A stretch of 64,000 nt of DNA. Source: Desulfovibrio inopinatus DSM 10711 (GTDB taxonomy: Bacteria > Desulfobacterota > Desulfovibrionia > Desulfovibrionales > Desulfovibrionaceae). Where the stretch lies: contig NZ_AUBP01000012.1 of NCBI RefSeq assembly GCF_000429305.1, forward strand, positions 1 through 64,000. Reading direction: 5' to 3'. Position numbers and translations under genes: made by a program. Within the stretch, counting starts at the first letter, position 1; each line of letters begins with the position of its first letter. Positions 45,566-56,406 of this stretch are shown here, piece after piece. The notes under the pieces were generated by a model, which worked only from the letters and a program-made list of their open reading frames with translations, searched no databases and had not been told where the DNA came from.

Positions 45566-46519
45566 ATGAACTGCGAAAATACCGCTCATCACGTCTCTGT
45601 TCTTTTAGAAGAGACGCTTGATATATTGGATATTCGCCCGGGTATGCGGGTACTCGACGCAACGTTGGGTCTCGGTGGGCATAGCCGGGCAATGATTGAA
45701 CGCGCTGGCGGAGATCTCGAACTCATCGGTATTGATCGAGACGAGTCCGCCCTGGCGCTGGCCGAAAAACGCCTCAGCGATTTTCCCAGCGTCAAATTGG
45801 CGCACAGCCCGTTCAGCCAGTTCGACGAGGTGTTGGCAGCCCTCGATGTGGACATGGTCGATGCGGTGCTTGCCGATATCGGAGTGTCGTCTCTCCAGCT
45901 TGACGACCCGACTCGCGGTTTCGGCCATCGCCATGACGGGCCGCTTGATATGCGTATGGACGCCAGTGGAAACGAAATGACCGCTATGCGGCTTCTCGAA
46001 AAGGCATCCAGACGAGATATCAAGCTGATGATTGCACGTCTGGGGGAAGATCCCCAAGCCGGTCGTATTGCTTCTGCCATTGTGCGGGCCAGGGAAGAGG
46101 GAACCCTGACCAGTACAACGGACTTGGCAGAAATCGTATCTGCGGCCTATCCCGCAAAATGGCGGGCAACGGCCCGGCAACACCCGGCGACACGGACTTT
46201 TCAGGCGTTACGTATGACGGTGAACAAGGAACTGGAAGAGTTGAGGGAGTTTTTAGCCAAGATTGTCGGGTATGTGCGTCCGGGCGGGCGTCTGGCGATC
46301 ATTTCGTTCCATTCGCTCGAAGATCGCATCGTCAAGCACACGTTTCGCGACGAAGCGCGTGATTGTATATGTCCACCACGACAACCCTTCTGCACATGCG
46401 GAAAAGTCAAACGGCTGGAAATCCTCACGAAGAAGCCGATCATGGCAGGCGAAGCTGAAATAGCGGCTAACCCACGGGCACGAAGCGCCAAGCTCCGCGC
46501 CGCCAGACGGATCGGTTGA
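45566..46519 (+). CDS. rsmH: 16S rRNA (cytosine1402-N4)-methyltransferase
   Basis: This enzyme methylates C1402 of 16S rRNA using SAM. The 317-residue protein starts 'HHVSVLLEETLDIL' and has the SAM motif 'DATLGLGGHSRAM', 'GIDRDESAL', 'DIGVSSLQLD' and the C-terminal 'ISFHSLEDRIVKHTFR' typical of MraW/RsmH. The ATG at 45566 is 4 bases after mraZ's stop. The longer frame overlaps mraZ and is rejected. Confidence 0.96.
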   Translation: MNCENTAHHVSVLLEETLDILDIRPGMRVLDATLGLGGHSRAMIERAGGDLELIGIDRDESALALAEKRLSDFPSVKLAHSPFSQFDEVLAALDVDMVDAVLADIGVSSLQLDDPTRGFGHRHDGPLDMRMDASGNEMTAMRLLEKASRRDIKLMIARLGEDPQAGRIASAIVRAREEGTLTSTTDLAEIVSAAYPAKWRATARQHPATRTFQALRMTVNKELEELREFLAKIVGYVRPGGRLAIISFHSLEDRIVKHTFRDEARDCICPPRQPFCTCGKVKRLEILTKKPIMAGEAEIAANPRARSAKLRAARRIG

Positions 46520-46548
46520 GCCCGAACCAAAAGGAACAGGAACGTATC

Positions 46549-46914
46549 ATGAAAAACGTTTCCACCGGATGGGCCGTTTCCACGGCTCTGGGTTTACTTA
46601 TGGTTCTCACGCTTGGGCTTGGCCTGGTCTGGCTCAATATCGAACGTGTAGACTTGGCCTACCGGTTGAAAAAGACGCGAAACGAGATTGAGTGGGCCGA
46701 AGGGCTTGCCGCCAAGCTCGAAGTGGAACGAGACACGTTGTCGACTCCTTCACGTCTTCGCCGAATGGCCGAGAACTACGGTTTGGGTCCAGCCATGCCC
46801 GGCCAGATTCGCCAACTTCGCGATACGCCTATTTCTGCGGGAGCACTGAGTGAAAATGATCTCAATGCTTCATCAGGCCCACAAGTTCGAAAATCTGTCG
46901 ACTCACGCAATTAA
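46549..46914 (+). CDS. ftsL: FtsL-like cell division protein
   Basis: A 121-residue bitopic protein with a helix near residues 9-30 followed by a coiled coil ('RLKKTRNEIEWAEGLAAKLE') and the segment 'TPSRLRRMAENYGLGPAMPG', which fits FtsL. The sequence is poorly conserved in this family; position between rsmH and ftsI is the main support. The ATG at 46549 follows AGGAACAGGAAC; a TTG overlapping the rsmH stop at 46516 is a less likely start. Confidence 0.82.
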   Translation: MKNVSTGWAVSTALGLLMVLTLGLGLVWLNIERVDLAYRLKKTRNEIEWAEGLAAKLEVERDTLSTPSRLRRMAENYGLGPAMPGQIRQLRDTPISAGALSENDLNASSGPQVRKSVDSRN

Positions 46915-46946
46915 TAGTAAAAACTCTGAACGTACGGCGAGACGCT

Positions 46947-48923
46947 ATGTCGGGAAAACAGACCCCAATGCATGATTTCAGCAGAACCAAGGTGACTGTC
47001 GTCATGGTTCTTGTCTTTGTGCTGTGGGCCGCACTGTGGATTCGCGCCGGCCAATTGCAGATTGTGCGTGGGCCGGAACTGGCCGAACGCGCACTTCGGC
47101 AACATCTTGCCTTGGAATCCGATCGCGGCAGCCGTGGGCAGATTCTGGACCGAAGCGGCCAACTCCTCGCCAAAAGCGTGGCATTTACCTCCGTGCACGC
47201 ACGCCCTGCGCAGATTTCCGATCTGGACTATACCGTTTCCAAACTTGCACCGATTCTCAAACAAAATCCGGCAAAGCTGAAACAACGCCTCTCTTCAAGC
47301 AAATCGTTTATTTTCCTGGCACGGCAAATTGATGACAAAACCGCAGCCCAGCTTGAAGATGTGAATCTCCGCGGTGTGTATTTAACCACAGAATACGGCC
47401 GTTCCTATCCTCACAAACACCTTGCTGGTCAGCTCCTTGGATTTGTGGGAATCGACGATACCGGTCTTGATGGCCTGGAAAAATCGTTCAACTCGATTCT
47501 TGCCGGAAAAAAAGCAAAATATGCAGTACAGCGTGATGCTGCGGGCAGACGCCTTTATTTGGATGCCCAAGGCAAAGCGATGGAAAATACGGACGGAGAC
47601 AACTTGCGCCTGACCATCGACGCGCAGGTTCAGTTCTTTGCCGAAGACGCGCTTGAAAAAGCGGTGACTGATAATCACGGGACCGCCGGAGTGTGTATCG
47701 TGGTAGATGTTCCAACAGCAGAGATTCTTGCTTGGGCAAACTACCCGTTTTTCAACCCCAATACCTACAAACGGGGGCGCCCCGCTTCCAGGCGCAATCG
47801 ATTGGCTCTTGATTTGATGGAACCCGGTTCGACCATGAAGCCACTTCTCGTCGCCGCAGCTTTACAAGAAGGTGTCGTACGACCTGATTCGGTTTTCAAT
47901 TGTGAGAATGGACGCTGGCGTATAGGTCGACACGCTATTCGCGATACGCACTCATACGGACTTATCCCGGTGAATAAAATCATCAGATGGTCCAGCAACA
48001 TCGGCGCCGCGAAAATCGCCATGGAATTGGGAAGTGACCGTCTGTACAGCTATTTCAAAAAAATGGGATTTACAGACCCGACAGGCCTCCCTCTCCCCGG
48101 TGAATCAGGAGGTATGATTCGCCCTCCAGGGGCATGGGGGGATATTGGACTTGCGACCGCAGCGTTTGGCCAAGGTGTCGCGATAACTCCGATACAGCTC
48201 GTACAAGCCTTTTACACACTGGCAAGCGGTGGCATTATGCGGCCGCTTCGACTCGTTCTTGACCCAGCTGACGAAACACGCGAACGCACATCTTATCGCC
48301 TGTTTGATGAGCGTGTGGCACGAGCCGTTCAAGATATGATGCGTGAAGTGGTCGAAGAAGATCATGGAACCGGCTCCAGAGCCGGTATTAAGGGCATGCA
48401 TATCGGTGGAAAAACCGGGACCGCCCAAAAAGCCGCACCGAGTGGTGGGTACGGCAATAAGTATATCGCATCGTTCATTGGATTTTATCCGGCATATGAT
48501 CCCCAATACATAGTTTACATCATGGTTGATGAACCGGAACCGTCGCATTATGGGGGGGTAGTTTCAGCACCGGCCGTACGCGATGTGGCACTTCGTACGA
48601 TGTCCTATTTCGGACAAATGCCTGATGCTGCTTTTGTTGTTCAAAAACCCAACCCCTCTTTGGTTTCAGCCTCATCAGTCGGACAACGCGCCGCGACTTT
48701 CCACCGCTCTATTGAAAAGGAACATGTCGTCATTGGCGATACCGTCCCTGACCTTCTCGGCATGCCTTTACGCCGAGCGGTAGAAATCCTCGCATCCAAG
48801 GGAATTATTCCCTCCCTTGAAGGCGATGGTTTGATCATATCCAAACAGGCTCCACAGGCAGGTGAAGGTTGGCCCAAAGGAGAAAACCGTGTTTTTACTC
48901 TTTGGCTCGCGCGATCGACGTAA
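46947..48923 (+). CDS. ftsI: septal peptidoglycan transpeptidase FtsI (PBP3) with PASTA domain
   Basis: A class B penicillin-binding protein that cross-links septal peptidoglycan. 658 residues: N-terminal helix (about 12-32), pedestal with 'RGQILDRSGQLLA', transpeptidase with the catalytic Ser295 in 'GSTMKP', 'SSN' in 'RWSSNIGAAK', and 'GGKTGTAQ' near 488. The C-terminal 60 residues ('VPDLLGMPLRRAVEILASKG') form a PASTA domain, which E. coli FtsI lacks but SpoVD-like and other deltaproteobacterial proteins carry. It is the second membrane gene of the division set. Confidence 0.95.
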   Translation: MSGKQTPMHDFSRTKVTVVMVLVFVLWAALWIRAGQLQIVRGPELAERALRQHLALESDRGSRGQILDRSGQLLAKSVAFTSVHARPAQISDLDYTVSKLAPILKQNPAKLKQRLSSSKSFIFLARQIDDKTAAQLEDVNLRGVYLTTEYGRSYPHKHLAGQLLGFVGIDDTGLDGLEKSFNSILAGKKAKYAVQRDAAGRRLYLDAQGKAMENTDGDNLRLTIDAQVQFFAEDALEKAVTDNHGTAGVCIVVDVPTAEILAWANYPFFNPNTYKRGRPASRRNRLALDLMEPGSTMKPLLVAAALQEGVVRPDSVFNCENGRWRIGRHAIRDTHSYGLIPVNKIIRWSSNIGAAKIAMELGSDRLYSYFKKMGFTDPTGLPLPGESGGMIRPPGAWGDIGLATAAFGQGVAITPIQLVQAFYTLASGGIMRPLRLVLDPADETRERTSYRLFDERVARAVQDMMREVVEEDHGTGSRAGIKGMHIGGKTGTAQKAAPSGGYGNKYIASFIGFYPAYDPQYIVYIMVDEPEPSHYGGVVSAPAVRDVALRTMSYFGQMPDAAFVVQKPNPSLVSASSVGQRAATFHRSIEKEHVVIGDTVPDLLGMPLRRAVEILASKGIIPSLEGDGLIISKQAPQAGEGWPKGENRVFTLWLARST

Positions 48924-48933
48924 GGAAAAATGC

Positions 48934-50382
48934 ATGAGTATGACACTTTCGCCTTTTGACGACCTCATAAGCCACGTTCGAGGTGGATTGCAAATCACCG
49001 ATCACTCGGGAAAAATCCAACCTGGCGGCATTTTTGTTGCCGTTCCTGGCCCTGTGCGCGATGGAGCAGATTTCATTCCCCAAGCAGATCTTGCCGGTGC
49101 CGGTTTTATCGTCACACGGAATGACGCACCATGGCCCGATGGTATGCATGCCCAACGTATTGTTCACCCCGACCCAGCCCAAGCTTTGGGTGAGTTGGCC
49201 GCTGTAGCCAACGGAACGGACAATATGGCCATGCGTGTGACCGGCGTGACCGGAACCAACGGGAAAACGTCCATCTGCTATTTACTCGAACATCTTTTTT
49301 CTTCAAATACCGCCAAAGCAGGCATTCTCGGGACGATCGACTACCGTTGGCCAGGATTTCGACTTGAAGCGAACCTCACAACTCCGGGATGCCTCCAGTT
49401 GCACGAATTGCTCGGCAACATGAATAAAGCATCGGTCGATGTTGCGTTCATGGAAGTATCGAGTCATGCGATAGACCAGAAGCGGATTGCTGGTATATCC
49501 TATGATGCCGCTGTGTTAACCAATATCACGCAAGACCACCTGGACTATCACGGTGACATGGAATCCTATTTTCAGACCAAGGCTAAACTCTTCACCGAAT
49601 TGCTCAAATTTCCACAAAACGCCTGCATTAATTACAATGATCCGTTTGGACAACGCCTGCTGACAAAACTCGATCAGGCTCTTGCTTACGGTCTCGATGA
49701 TGTCCCCCATGGAATACGTCGTGCCCTGCGTGGACGAATTATCGACATCGATGACACGGGCATCACAATGGTAGTTGACTATGAAGGCAAAACCTGGGAA
49801 ATCCGCTCCCCCATGGCTGGAAGACATAACGCCCAAAATTTACTCGCCGCTCAGGCCGTTGGCTTGAGCCTCGGACTGTCTCCGAATCAGATGGCCGTGT
49901 TCAACCATTTTCACGGCGCTCCGGGACGGCTGGAACGTATTGCCAACGACAAGGGCAAGACCGTGTTCGTTGATTACGCCCATACACCAGATGCATTGGT
50001 GAATGTCTGCCGTTCTCTGCGAGAACTTCCCTACGACCGGCTGATTGTCGTTTTTGGATGCGGAGGCGACCGAGACAAAACCAAACGCCCAAGAATGGGT
50101 GAAGCCGTATGCCAATATGCCGATGTGGCCGTCGTTACGTCTGACAACCCACGACACGAAGATCCACAAGCTATTATCGACGATATCAGGCCCGGTCTCG
50201 GTGGATGCACACGCGTGATGGAACAAGTTGATCGAAAAAAAGCAATCATCACCGCTCTGGACATGATGCACGACAATGACGTCCTGCTCATCGCGGGTAA
50301 AGGGCATGAAACCTACCAACAAATTGGTGACACCAAGCATCACTTCAATGATGCTGAAATTGTTTGGGAGCATTTGGCGTGA
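48934..50382 (+). CDS. murE: UDP-MurNAc-tripeptide synthetase, meso-DAP adding
   Basis: A cytoplasmic Mur ligase adding the third amino acid to UDP-MurNAc-L-Ala-D-Glu. 482 residues with the ATP motif 'TGTNGKTSICYLLE' and the specificity motif 'TSDNPRHEDP'; the DNPR form indicates meso-diaminopimelate rather than lysine. The ATG at 48934 has AAGGAAAAA upstream, and the frame before it overlaps ftsI. The stop overlaps the murF start. Confidence 0.96.
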   Translation: MSMTLSPFDDLISHVRGGLQITDHSGKIQPGGIFVAVPGPVRDGADFIPQADLAGAGFIVTRNDAPWPDGMHAQRIVHPDPAQALGELAAVANGTDNMAMRVTGVTGTNGKTSICYLLEHLFSSNTAKAGILGTIDYRWPGFRLEANLTTPGCLQLHELLGNMNKASVDVAFMEVSSHAIDQKRIAGISYDAAVLTNITQDHLDYHGDMESYFQTKAKLFTELLKFPQNACINYNDPFGQRLLTKLDQALAYGLDDVPHGIRRALRGRIIDIDDTGITMVVDYEGKTWEIRSPMAGRHNAQNLLAAQAVGLSLGLSPNQMAVFNHFHGAPGRLERIANDKGKTVFVDYAHTPDALVNVCRSLRELPYDRLIVVFGCGGDRDKTKRPRMGEAVCQYADVAVVTSDNPRHEDPQAIIDDIRPGLGGCTRVMEQVDRKKAIITALDMMHDNDVLLIAGKGHETYQQIGDTKHHFNDAEIVWEHLA

Positions 50383-51770
50383 GAATGTATGTGGACGAAA
50401 TAGCTCGGGTTATTGGAGCCCAGCTTCCCGAATCGGTTCGACCGGACACGGTCGTCGAATCGGTATGCTCCGACAGCCGTAAAGCCTGCCCGGGGAGTCT
50501 GTTTGCCTGTCTCCCAGGAGAACGGGTCGACGGTCATGCATTTGCCGCGCAAGCCGCCAGCCAAGGTGCAGCAGTTATTTTAGCCGCTCGTCCTTTAGCA
50601 GATATTACCGATGCCATCGTGCTTGTTGTCGAAGATCCTCTGTTCGCATTGGGGCAACTCGCTCGGGCCTGGAGGGAACAATCCGCGGCGCAAGTTATCG
50701 CCATCACGGGTTCCTGTGGAAAAACCACGGTGAAGGAAATGCTGTCGACCGTGTTGTCCCAGATGGGCTCGACATCCAAAAATCACAAAAATTTCAACAA
50801 CCAGCTTGGATTGCCGTTATCGATGCTCGCGGCGTCCGAACGTGACGACTTTTGGGTAATGGAACTCGGCATCAGTCGAGAGGGAGACATGGAAGCCTTA
50901 GGGGCTATTGCCGCGCCGGATGTCGCAGTTTTGCATAACATCGGCCCTGCACACCTCGAAGGCCTGGGCAACATTGATGGCGTTCTCCATGCCAAAGCCA
51001 CACTGTTTGAGTTTCTTAAACCCAATGGGGTAGCCATTGTTTCCCTGGATTACCCGGGCCTTTTCGACCGCGCCCGCACACAAACGGCAGCGGTTATCAC
51101 GATCTCCACGGCCAATCCCGACGCCGATGTATTATGCCAGTACGTCGGATCACAAAACGACCAGGGCGTCTTTGTCGTGACGACAAAATCCGAGACCCGC
51201 ACCATGACGCTTGGCATTGCCGGTGCACATTACGCCGAAAATATCGCCGCAGTATGCGCGGTTTGCCAACACTACAAAATAGGCCTGGAACGTATTGAAG
51301 AGGGCCTGCGTCAATTTGATAATCCGGATCAGCGGTTCGTCGTTGAAAATCTTGGCGATTATATCGTCATTGACGATTCGTACAATGCCAATCCTCTCTC
51401 TATGCGCCGATCAATCGAAGCAGCCCGCGACGTGGCCGGAGATGGGCCGTTGTGTCTTGTTCTTGGCGAAATGCGTGAACTCGGTACGGCGCGCCAAGCA
51501 GAGCATACAACCCTTGGCGTTGTGGCGGCTGGCGTCAACCCTGCCATCGTCCTTTTTAAAGGCGAAAGTGCGGAACATGTGCAGACTGGTCTTGCTCAAG
51601 CCCACTTTCATGGCCGATTTTTCCCGACTTCCGATGCGACCGATTTGACGGCCGTGTTGCAAGACAACTCGTTTACCCACGGAACCATCCTGGTCAAGGG
51701 CTCACGCTCCATGGCTATGGAAACCTATATTCAGCCTCTGCGTGAGATTTCCCCCAGGAGCACGACGTGA
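50379..51770 (+). CDS. murF: UDP-MurNAc-tripeptide D-alanyl-D-alanine ligase
   Basis: This ligase adds D-Ala-D-Ala to the UDP-MurNAc tripeptide. 463 residues with '[19 protein letters not shown]', ATP motif '[14 protein letters not shown]', '[13 protein letters not shown]' and '[13 protein letters not shown]', all typical of MurF. I chose GTG at 50379, with GGGAG exactly 8 bases before it and a GTGA overlap with the murE stop; the ATG at 50385 is the alternative. No ddl gene for D-Ala-D-Ala is in this cluster. Confidence 0.95.
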   Translation: MRMYVDEIARVIGAQLPESVRPDTVVESVCSDSRKACPGSLFACLPGERVDGHAFAAQAASQGAAVILAARPLADITDAIVLVVEDPLFALGQLARAWREQSAAQVIAITGSCGKTTVKEMLSTVLSQMGSTSKNHKNFNNQLGLPLSMLAASERDDFWVMELGISREGDMEALGAIAAPDVAVLHNIGPAHLEGLGNIDGVLHAKATLFEFLKPNGVAIVSLDYPGLFDRARTQTAAVITISTANPDADVLCQYVGSQNDQGVFVVTTKSETRTMTLGIAGAHYAENIAAVCAVCQHYKIGLERIEEGLRQFDNPDQRFVVENLGDYIVIDDSYNANPLSMRRSIEAARDVAGDGPLCLVLGEMRELGTARQAEHTTLGVVAAGVNPAIVLFKGESAEHVQTGLAQAHFHGRFFPTSDATDLTAVLQDNSFTHGTILVKGSRSMAMETYIQPLREISPRSTT

Positions 51771-52843
51771 TTTATCATATCCTTGTTCCTCTTTCGACCC
51801 AATTCGGGCTCTTCAACGTTTTTCGGTACATCACGTTTCGCTCCATTGCGGCCTTTATTACGGCTTTGGTCATCTCCATTTTGTTCGGACCGCGTGTTAT
51901 CCGCTATTTGACGGAACTCAAATGTGGACAATACATTCATGAAGACGTCACGGCACACCAATGCAAAGCCGGAACACCGACGATGGGAGGCCTCCTCATC
52001 GCCCTGGCATTGTGTCTCGCTACGTTATTGTGGTCAGACCTGACGAACGGCTATGTATGGCTCACGTTATTTGTCTTTTTGGGCTTTGGCGCTGTCGGAT
52101 TTTATGACGACTACCTCAAAGTGGTAAAAAAGAAGAACAAAGGACTTTCAGCGAAGGATAAATTTCTTATTCAAACCGCCGTTTCCTTTGTCGCCACGGG
52201 CATCCTGCTGATCAATCCTGAATATACAACCAGCTTGTCCGTTCCCTTTTTCAAAAATTTTCAACCCGATCTGGGATTTTTCTATTTACCCTTTGCAATG
52301 CTTGTCGTGGTTGGAGCGAGCAATGCCGTCAATTTGACCGACGGGCTCGACGGGCTGGCCATTGGCCCGACGGTTGTCGCCGCAGCCATGTTCGCATTGT
52401 TTGTGTACGTGGCCGGACATACCCAAATCGCCAAATATCTGCAGGTGACGAGTGTTCCCGGTGTCGGTGAAGTCACGATATTTTGCGCGTCCATGGCTGG
52501 CGCCGGACTCGGTTTTCTATGGTTCAACGCGTATCCGGCTCAAGTATTCATGGGAGATGTCGGTTCTCTGAGTTTGGGGGGAGCGCTCGGCTTCATCGCC
52601 GTTCTTGTCAAACAGGAACTGCTTCTTATGATTGTGGGCGGTCTGTTTGTCGCTGAAACGTTGTCCGTCATTTTGCAGGTCGGATATTTTAAATTCAGTG
52701 GTGGCAAACGTATTTTTCGAATGGCTCCACTCCACCACCATTTTGAACTCAAGGGGATCCCCGAATCCAAAATTATTATCCGATTTTGGATTCTGTCCAT
52801 TTTGCTGGCGCTCGTCGCGCTTGGAACACTCAAGCTGCGATAG
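51767..52843 (+). CDS. mraY: phospho-MurNAc-pentapeptide transferase MraY
   Basis: An integral membrane enzyme that moves phospho-MurNAc-pentapeptide to undecaprenyl phosphate, giving lipid I. 358 residues, about ten helices, with the catalytic motifs 'GFYDDYLKV', '[15 protein letters not shown]' and '[12 protein letters not shown]'. The GTG start overlaps the murF stop and has CAGGAG 6 bases ahead. Confidence 0.97.
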   Translation: MIYHILVPLSTQFGLFNVFRYITFRSIAAFITALVISILFGPRVIRYLTELKCGQYIHEDVTAHQCKAGTPTMGGLLIALALCLATLLWSDLTNGYVWLTLFVFLGFGAVGFYDDYLKVVKKKNKGLSAKDKFLIQTAVSFVATGILLINPEYTTSLSVPFFKNFQPDLGFFYLPFAMLVVVGASNAVNLTDGLDGLAIGPTVVAAAMFALFVYVAGHTQIAKYLQVTSVPGVGEVTIFCASMAGAGLGFLWFNAYPAQVFMGDVGSLSLGGALGFIAVLVKQELLLMIVGGLFVAETLSVILQVGYFKFSGGKRIFRMAPLHHHFELKGIPESKIIIRFWILSILLALVALGTLKLR

Positions 52844-52860
52844 GACGAAGAGGCTACTTA

Positions 52861-54174
52861 ATGCGTGAACTTCTGCACACCATGCAACTGACCGGCCACA
52901 AGGCCGTTGTCGTCGGTGCCGGCCGATCCGGTCTGGCCGCGGTACGCCTTCTTCTTGCTCTCGGGGCCACGGTCCGTCTGCTCGATAAGCGAACCGACGC
53001 ACTGGACGATACGGATCGAATTGAACTGGAAGAGCGGCATGTCGTCATTCGTTTGGGCGAACATGCCAGTGAAGACTTTGCCGGAGCCGACATGGTTGTG
53101 TTGAGCCCTGGAGTTCGATCTGCCAGTTTAATGCCGTTCTTCGATCCGGCAAGACCACCGCAAGTCCTGGCAGAACTCGAACTTGCCTCCTGGTTCGCCG
53201 ATGCCCCAATTATCGCCATCACCGGGACCAACGGCAAAACCACCGTCACCACTCTGGTGGGGGAATTCCTGCGCGATGCCGGGAAGTCTGTTTTTGTCGG
53301 AGGCAATATTGGTACGCCGCTGTCCGACTATATTTTGAGCGACCAGCCTGCGGACGTCATTGTTTTGGAAGTCAGCAGTTTTCAATTGCAAAACGTTTCG
53401 TCATTTCATCCCAAGGTTTCTATATTGCTCAACTTCACGCCTGACCATCTTGATTGGCATGAAGATATCGCCGAGTACTTTGCGGCCAAGCTTAACATCT
53501 TCTCCCGCATGGACAAAACCGATTTGGCCATTTTGCCATTCGATCTCAAAGAAATATTGGAGAACAAGATCGAACTGGCCTGTAAACGAGTATATTTTAC
53601 AGCGACGAACCGGTTTCAAGCTCCGACACTGCCTGGCCGGCATAATCAAGCCAACCTTGAAGCCGCGTGGTTGGCCGTCAAAGCATTCGGCCTGAGTCAG
53701 GAACAGGTTCAGTCAACCCTGAACGCTTTTCCTGGCCTTCCCCATCGCATTGAACACGTCGGTATGGTCAACAATGTAACATTCATCAACGATTCAAAAT
53801 CGACCACCATTGATTCCATGCGCGCTGCTCTTGAAAGCGTCGATACGCCCACCCTGCTGCTTGCCGGTGGTGTTTTCAAGGGTGGGGACTTGGATTCCCT
53901 GACGCCGCTTTTCAAAGAACGCCTCAAAGCTGTTGGACTTTTCGGGGACTCACGGAACGATTTTGAGCCCACATTCTCCAGTATTTGTCCGACAAGCTAC
54001 GATCCAACACTGGGTGAAGCGACCCGACGACTTTTTGCATTGGCGGAACCCGGTGACACAATAGTCTTATCGCCGGGAACAGCGAGTTTTGACCAGTATT
54101 CCGGATACGCCGAGCGAGGAAAAGACTTCGTGCGTGTTGTACAGGAACTACAGGCCGAGCAGGAGAACTCATGA
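52861..54174 (+). CDS. murD: UDP-MurNAc-L-alanine:D-glutamate ligase
   Basis: This ligase adds D-Glu to UDP-MurNAc-L-Ala. 437 residues with the N-terminal 'KAVVVGAGRSGLAAVRLLL', the ATP motif 'ITGTNGKTTVTTL', 'LEVSSFQLQ', and 'NDSKSTTIDSM'. GAAGAGG lies upstream of the ATG at 52861. Its TGA overlaps ftsW's ATG. Confidence 0.96.
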   Translation: MRELLHTMQLTGHKAVVVGAGRSGLAAVRLLLALGATVRLLDKRTDALDDTDRIELEERHVVIRLGEHASEDFAGADMVVLSPGVRSASLMPFFDPARPPQVLAELELASWFADAPIIAITGTNGKTTVTTLVGEFLRDAGKSVFVGGNIGTPLSDYILSDQPADVIVLEVSSFQLQNVSSFHPKVSILLNFTPDHLDWHEDIAEYFAAKLNIFSRMDKTDLAILPFDLKEILENKIELACKRVYFTATNRFQAPTLPGRHNQANLEAAWLAVKAFGLSQEQVQSTLNAFPGLPHRIEHVGMVNNVTFINDSKSTTIDSMRAALESVDTPTLLLAGGVFKGGDLDSLTPLFKERLKAVGLFGDSRNDFEPTFSSICPTSYDPTLGEATRRLFALAEPGDTIVLSPGTASFDQYSGYAERGKDFVRVVQELQAEQENS

Positions 54175-55301
54175 GCCGATTTTTACTCAAACCAAGCTCC
54201 GAGTTGGCCACAAAACCGACTATCGACCCCCTGCTTTTGGGCGCAGGGCTTGTCCTTGCCGGTTTGGGGCTCGTCATGGTTCTTTCGGCAAGTGGTGTCA
54301 TGGCCGAACGTATGGTTTCGGATAAATATTACTTTTTTAAAAAGCAGTGCATTTTCGCGTTGATTGGTCTTGTGGTTATGGTTGTCATGGCCAAAGTGCC
54401 CCGTTCAATCTTGCATGGGCCCGTCTACCCGGTCTTATTCGGGGTGCTTATCATGTGTGCCATGACCCTTATACCTCAACTGTCCGTCAAAGCTGGTGGA
54501 GCTCGACGCTGGTTGGCTGTGGGTCCGATCTCGATTCAACCTTTAGAATTTGCCAAAGCCGCGCTCGTGTTCTATTTGGCTTATTTCTTTTCGCGAAAGC
54601 AGGACCTTGTGCGTTCGTTCACCATTGGGTTCCTGCCACCAATTTTTATTACGCTTGTGTTCTGTTTTATTCTTTTACTCCAACCTGACATGGGAGGCGC
54701 CGTTTTTCTTGGGATGCTCTTTTTCTTCATGAGCCTTGTCGGCGGCACGCGCATCTTTTATCTCCTCGGCTCCAGCATGATCGGCGTGGCCGCGATGGGA
54801 TTGCTCATTATGAGTTCTGAATACCGGGTGAAACGTTTTCTGGCGTTTCTCGATCCCTTTAAACATTCTGCTGATATCGGATACCAGCTCGTTCAGTCTT
54901 TTCTTGCATTTGGATCAGGTGGTATCGGCGGAGTTGGATTTGGCGCAGGAAAACAAAAGTTATTTTATCTCCCCGAAGCCCACAACGACTTCATCATGGC
55001 TGTCGTTGGGGAAGAACTCGGTTTTGTCGGCGTCTCACTTGTTTTTATTTGTGTCGGTATATTATTGTGGCGGGCTTTTTCCGTGGCGCTTGCTCAAGAT
55101 GACCTCCGGGATCGATTCACGGCATACGGCATGACCATGATTTTAGGCTTGGGATTCTTGCTGAATATGGCTGTTGTTCTTGGCTGTATCCCTCCCAAAG
55201 GCGTGGCGATGCCTTTCCTGTCCTATGGAGGTTCAAACATGGTCGCCTGCTTCCTTTGCCTTGGCATCCTCCTGAACCTCTCACGCAAGAGGCCTACATG
55301 A
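54171..55301 (+). CDS. ftsW: septal peptidoglycan polymerase FtsW
   Basis: A SEDS-family glycosyltransferase that polymerises septal glycan with FtsI. 376 residues, about ten helices; conserved 'GGARRWLAVGPISIQPLEFA' , 'DMGGA', 'GGIGGVGFGAGKQK', 'LPEAHNDFIMAVVGEELG' and 'PFLSYGGSN'. ATGA overlaps couple it to murD and murG. Confidence 0.96.
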   Translation: MSRFLLKPSSELATKPTIDPLLLGAGLVLAGLGLVMVLSASGVMAERMVSDKYYFFKKQCIFALIGLVVMVVMAKVPRSILHGPVYPVLFGVLIMCAMTLIPQLSVKAGGARRWLAVGPISIQPLEFAKAALVFYLAYFFSRKQDLVRSFTIGFLPPIFITLVFCFILLLQPDMGGAVFLGMLFFFMSLVGGTRIFYLLGSSMIGVAAMGLLIMSSEYRVKRFLAFLDPFKHSADIGYQLVQSFLAFGSGGIGGVGFGAGKQKLFYLPEAHNDFIMAVVGEELGFVGVSLVFICVGILLWRAFSVALAQDDLRDRFTAYGMTMILGLGFLLNMAVVLGCIPPKGVAMPFLSYGGSNMVACFLCLGILLNLSRKRPT

Positions 55302-56401
55302 AGCGTGTCGTCGTAACAACAGGCGGCACGGGGGGACATATTTTTCCTGCCCTGGCTGTCGCCCGCACACTCAAGGAACGCCACCCCGACCTGCGTATCC
55401 TGTTTATCGGTGCTTCCGGTCCGGAAAAAACCATGGCCGAAGCCAGTGGACTCGAATTTGTCTCATTGCCCGTACAGGGAATCCTGGGAAAAGGGCTCAT
55501 GGCAAAAATTCGTGCCGCATACGGGCTTGGAGTTGGTTTTCTGCAAGCTATACGTCGCATTCGACAATTTTCTCCCCAAGTCGTTATCGGTTTTGGGGGC
55601 TATGCTGGTTTCATTCCGGTATTCGTTGCGAAACTTTTTCGCATTCCAACGGCTATTCAGGAACAAAACAGTATCCCTGGTATGGCCAACCGAGTATTGA
55701 GCCGTCTGGTCGATCGTATTTTTCTTGGTAGCCGTGACACAACAAGACTTTTTCCCCCAAAAAAATGTGTTCTCACCGGCAATCCGGTCCGAGCAACGAT
55801 TGCTGCCTTGGGTGAAAAGGCCCGAAACAGGACATTTGGACGGAACGTTCTTGTTCTTGGTGGCAGTCAAGGTGCCAGAGCCATCAACCGCGCTGTTGTT
55901 CGCGCGCTCCCTGAGTTTGAAAAGGCTGGGATTACCTTATGGCATCAGACGGGCAAAACAGATTTCGACACGGTGTATGCCGACTATACCGCTACGGGTT
56001 CGGCAGACCGACACACCGTCAGTGCTTTTATCGAAGACATGGCTGCTGCGTATGATTTTGCCGATGTTGTCATTGCCCGAGCCGGTGCAAGCAGCCTGGC
56101 TGAAATTACGGCCGCAGGGAAGCCGGCTATTCTTATACCGTTTCCGCATGCGACACACGATCACCAAATGGAAAACGCACTCGTACTTTCCGCAGGTGGA
56201 GCTGCTCGCGTGGTGGCTGAAAAGGGAGAAAAAGCTCCCAGCCTTTTGGCCGATGTGAATCTCGGAGCCCTTGCTGCCGATCTTTTAAACGACAATGCAA
56301 CGCTCATGACCATGACCGAAAACGCCTTGACCTTGGCCGCACCCCATGCAGCCGACACAATTGCCGACAATGTGGAAGCCCTGGCCCTTCGGACGGCATA
56401 A
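55298..56401 (+). CDS. murG: MurG GlcNAc transferase
   Basis: A membrane-associated enzyme that adds GlcNAc to lipid I, giving lipid II. 367 residues with '[16 protein letters not shown]' (glycine-rich loop), '[11 protein letters not shown]', '[12 protein letters not shown]', '[13 protein letters not shown]' and '[11 protein letters not shown]'. The ATG at 55298 overlaps the ftsW stop (ATGA). Confidence 0.96.
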   Translation: MKRVVVTTGGTGGHIFPALAVARTLKERHPDLRILFIGASGPEKTMAEASGLEFVSLPVQGILGKGLMAKIRAAYGLGVGFLQAIRRIRQFSPQVVIGFGGYAGFIPVFVAKLFRIPTAIQEQNSIPGMANRVLSRLVDRIFLGSRDTTRLFPPKKCVLTGNPVRATIAALGEKARNRTFGRNVLVLGGSQGARAINRAVVRALPEFEKAGITLWHQTGKTDFDTVYADYTATGSADRHTVSAFIEDMAAAYDFADVVIARAGASSLAEITAAGKPAILIPFPHATHDHQMENALVLSAGGAARVVAEKGEKAPSLLADVNLGALAADLLNDNATLMTMTENALTLAAPHAADTIADNVEALALRTA

Positions 56402-56406
56402 GCGAG

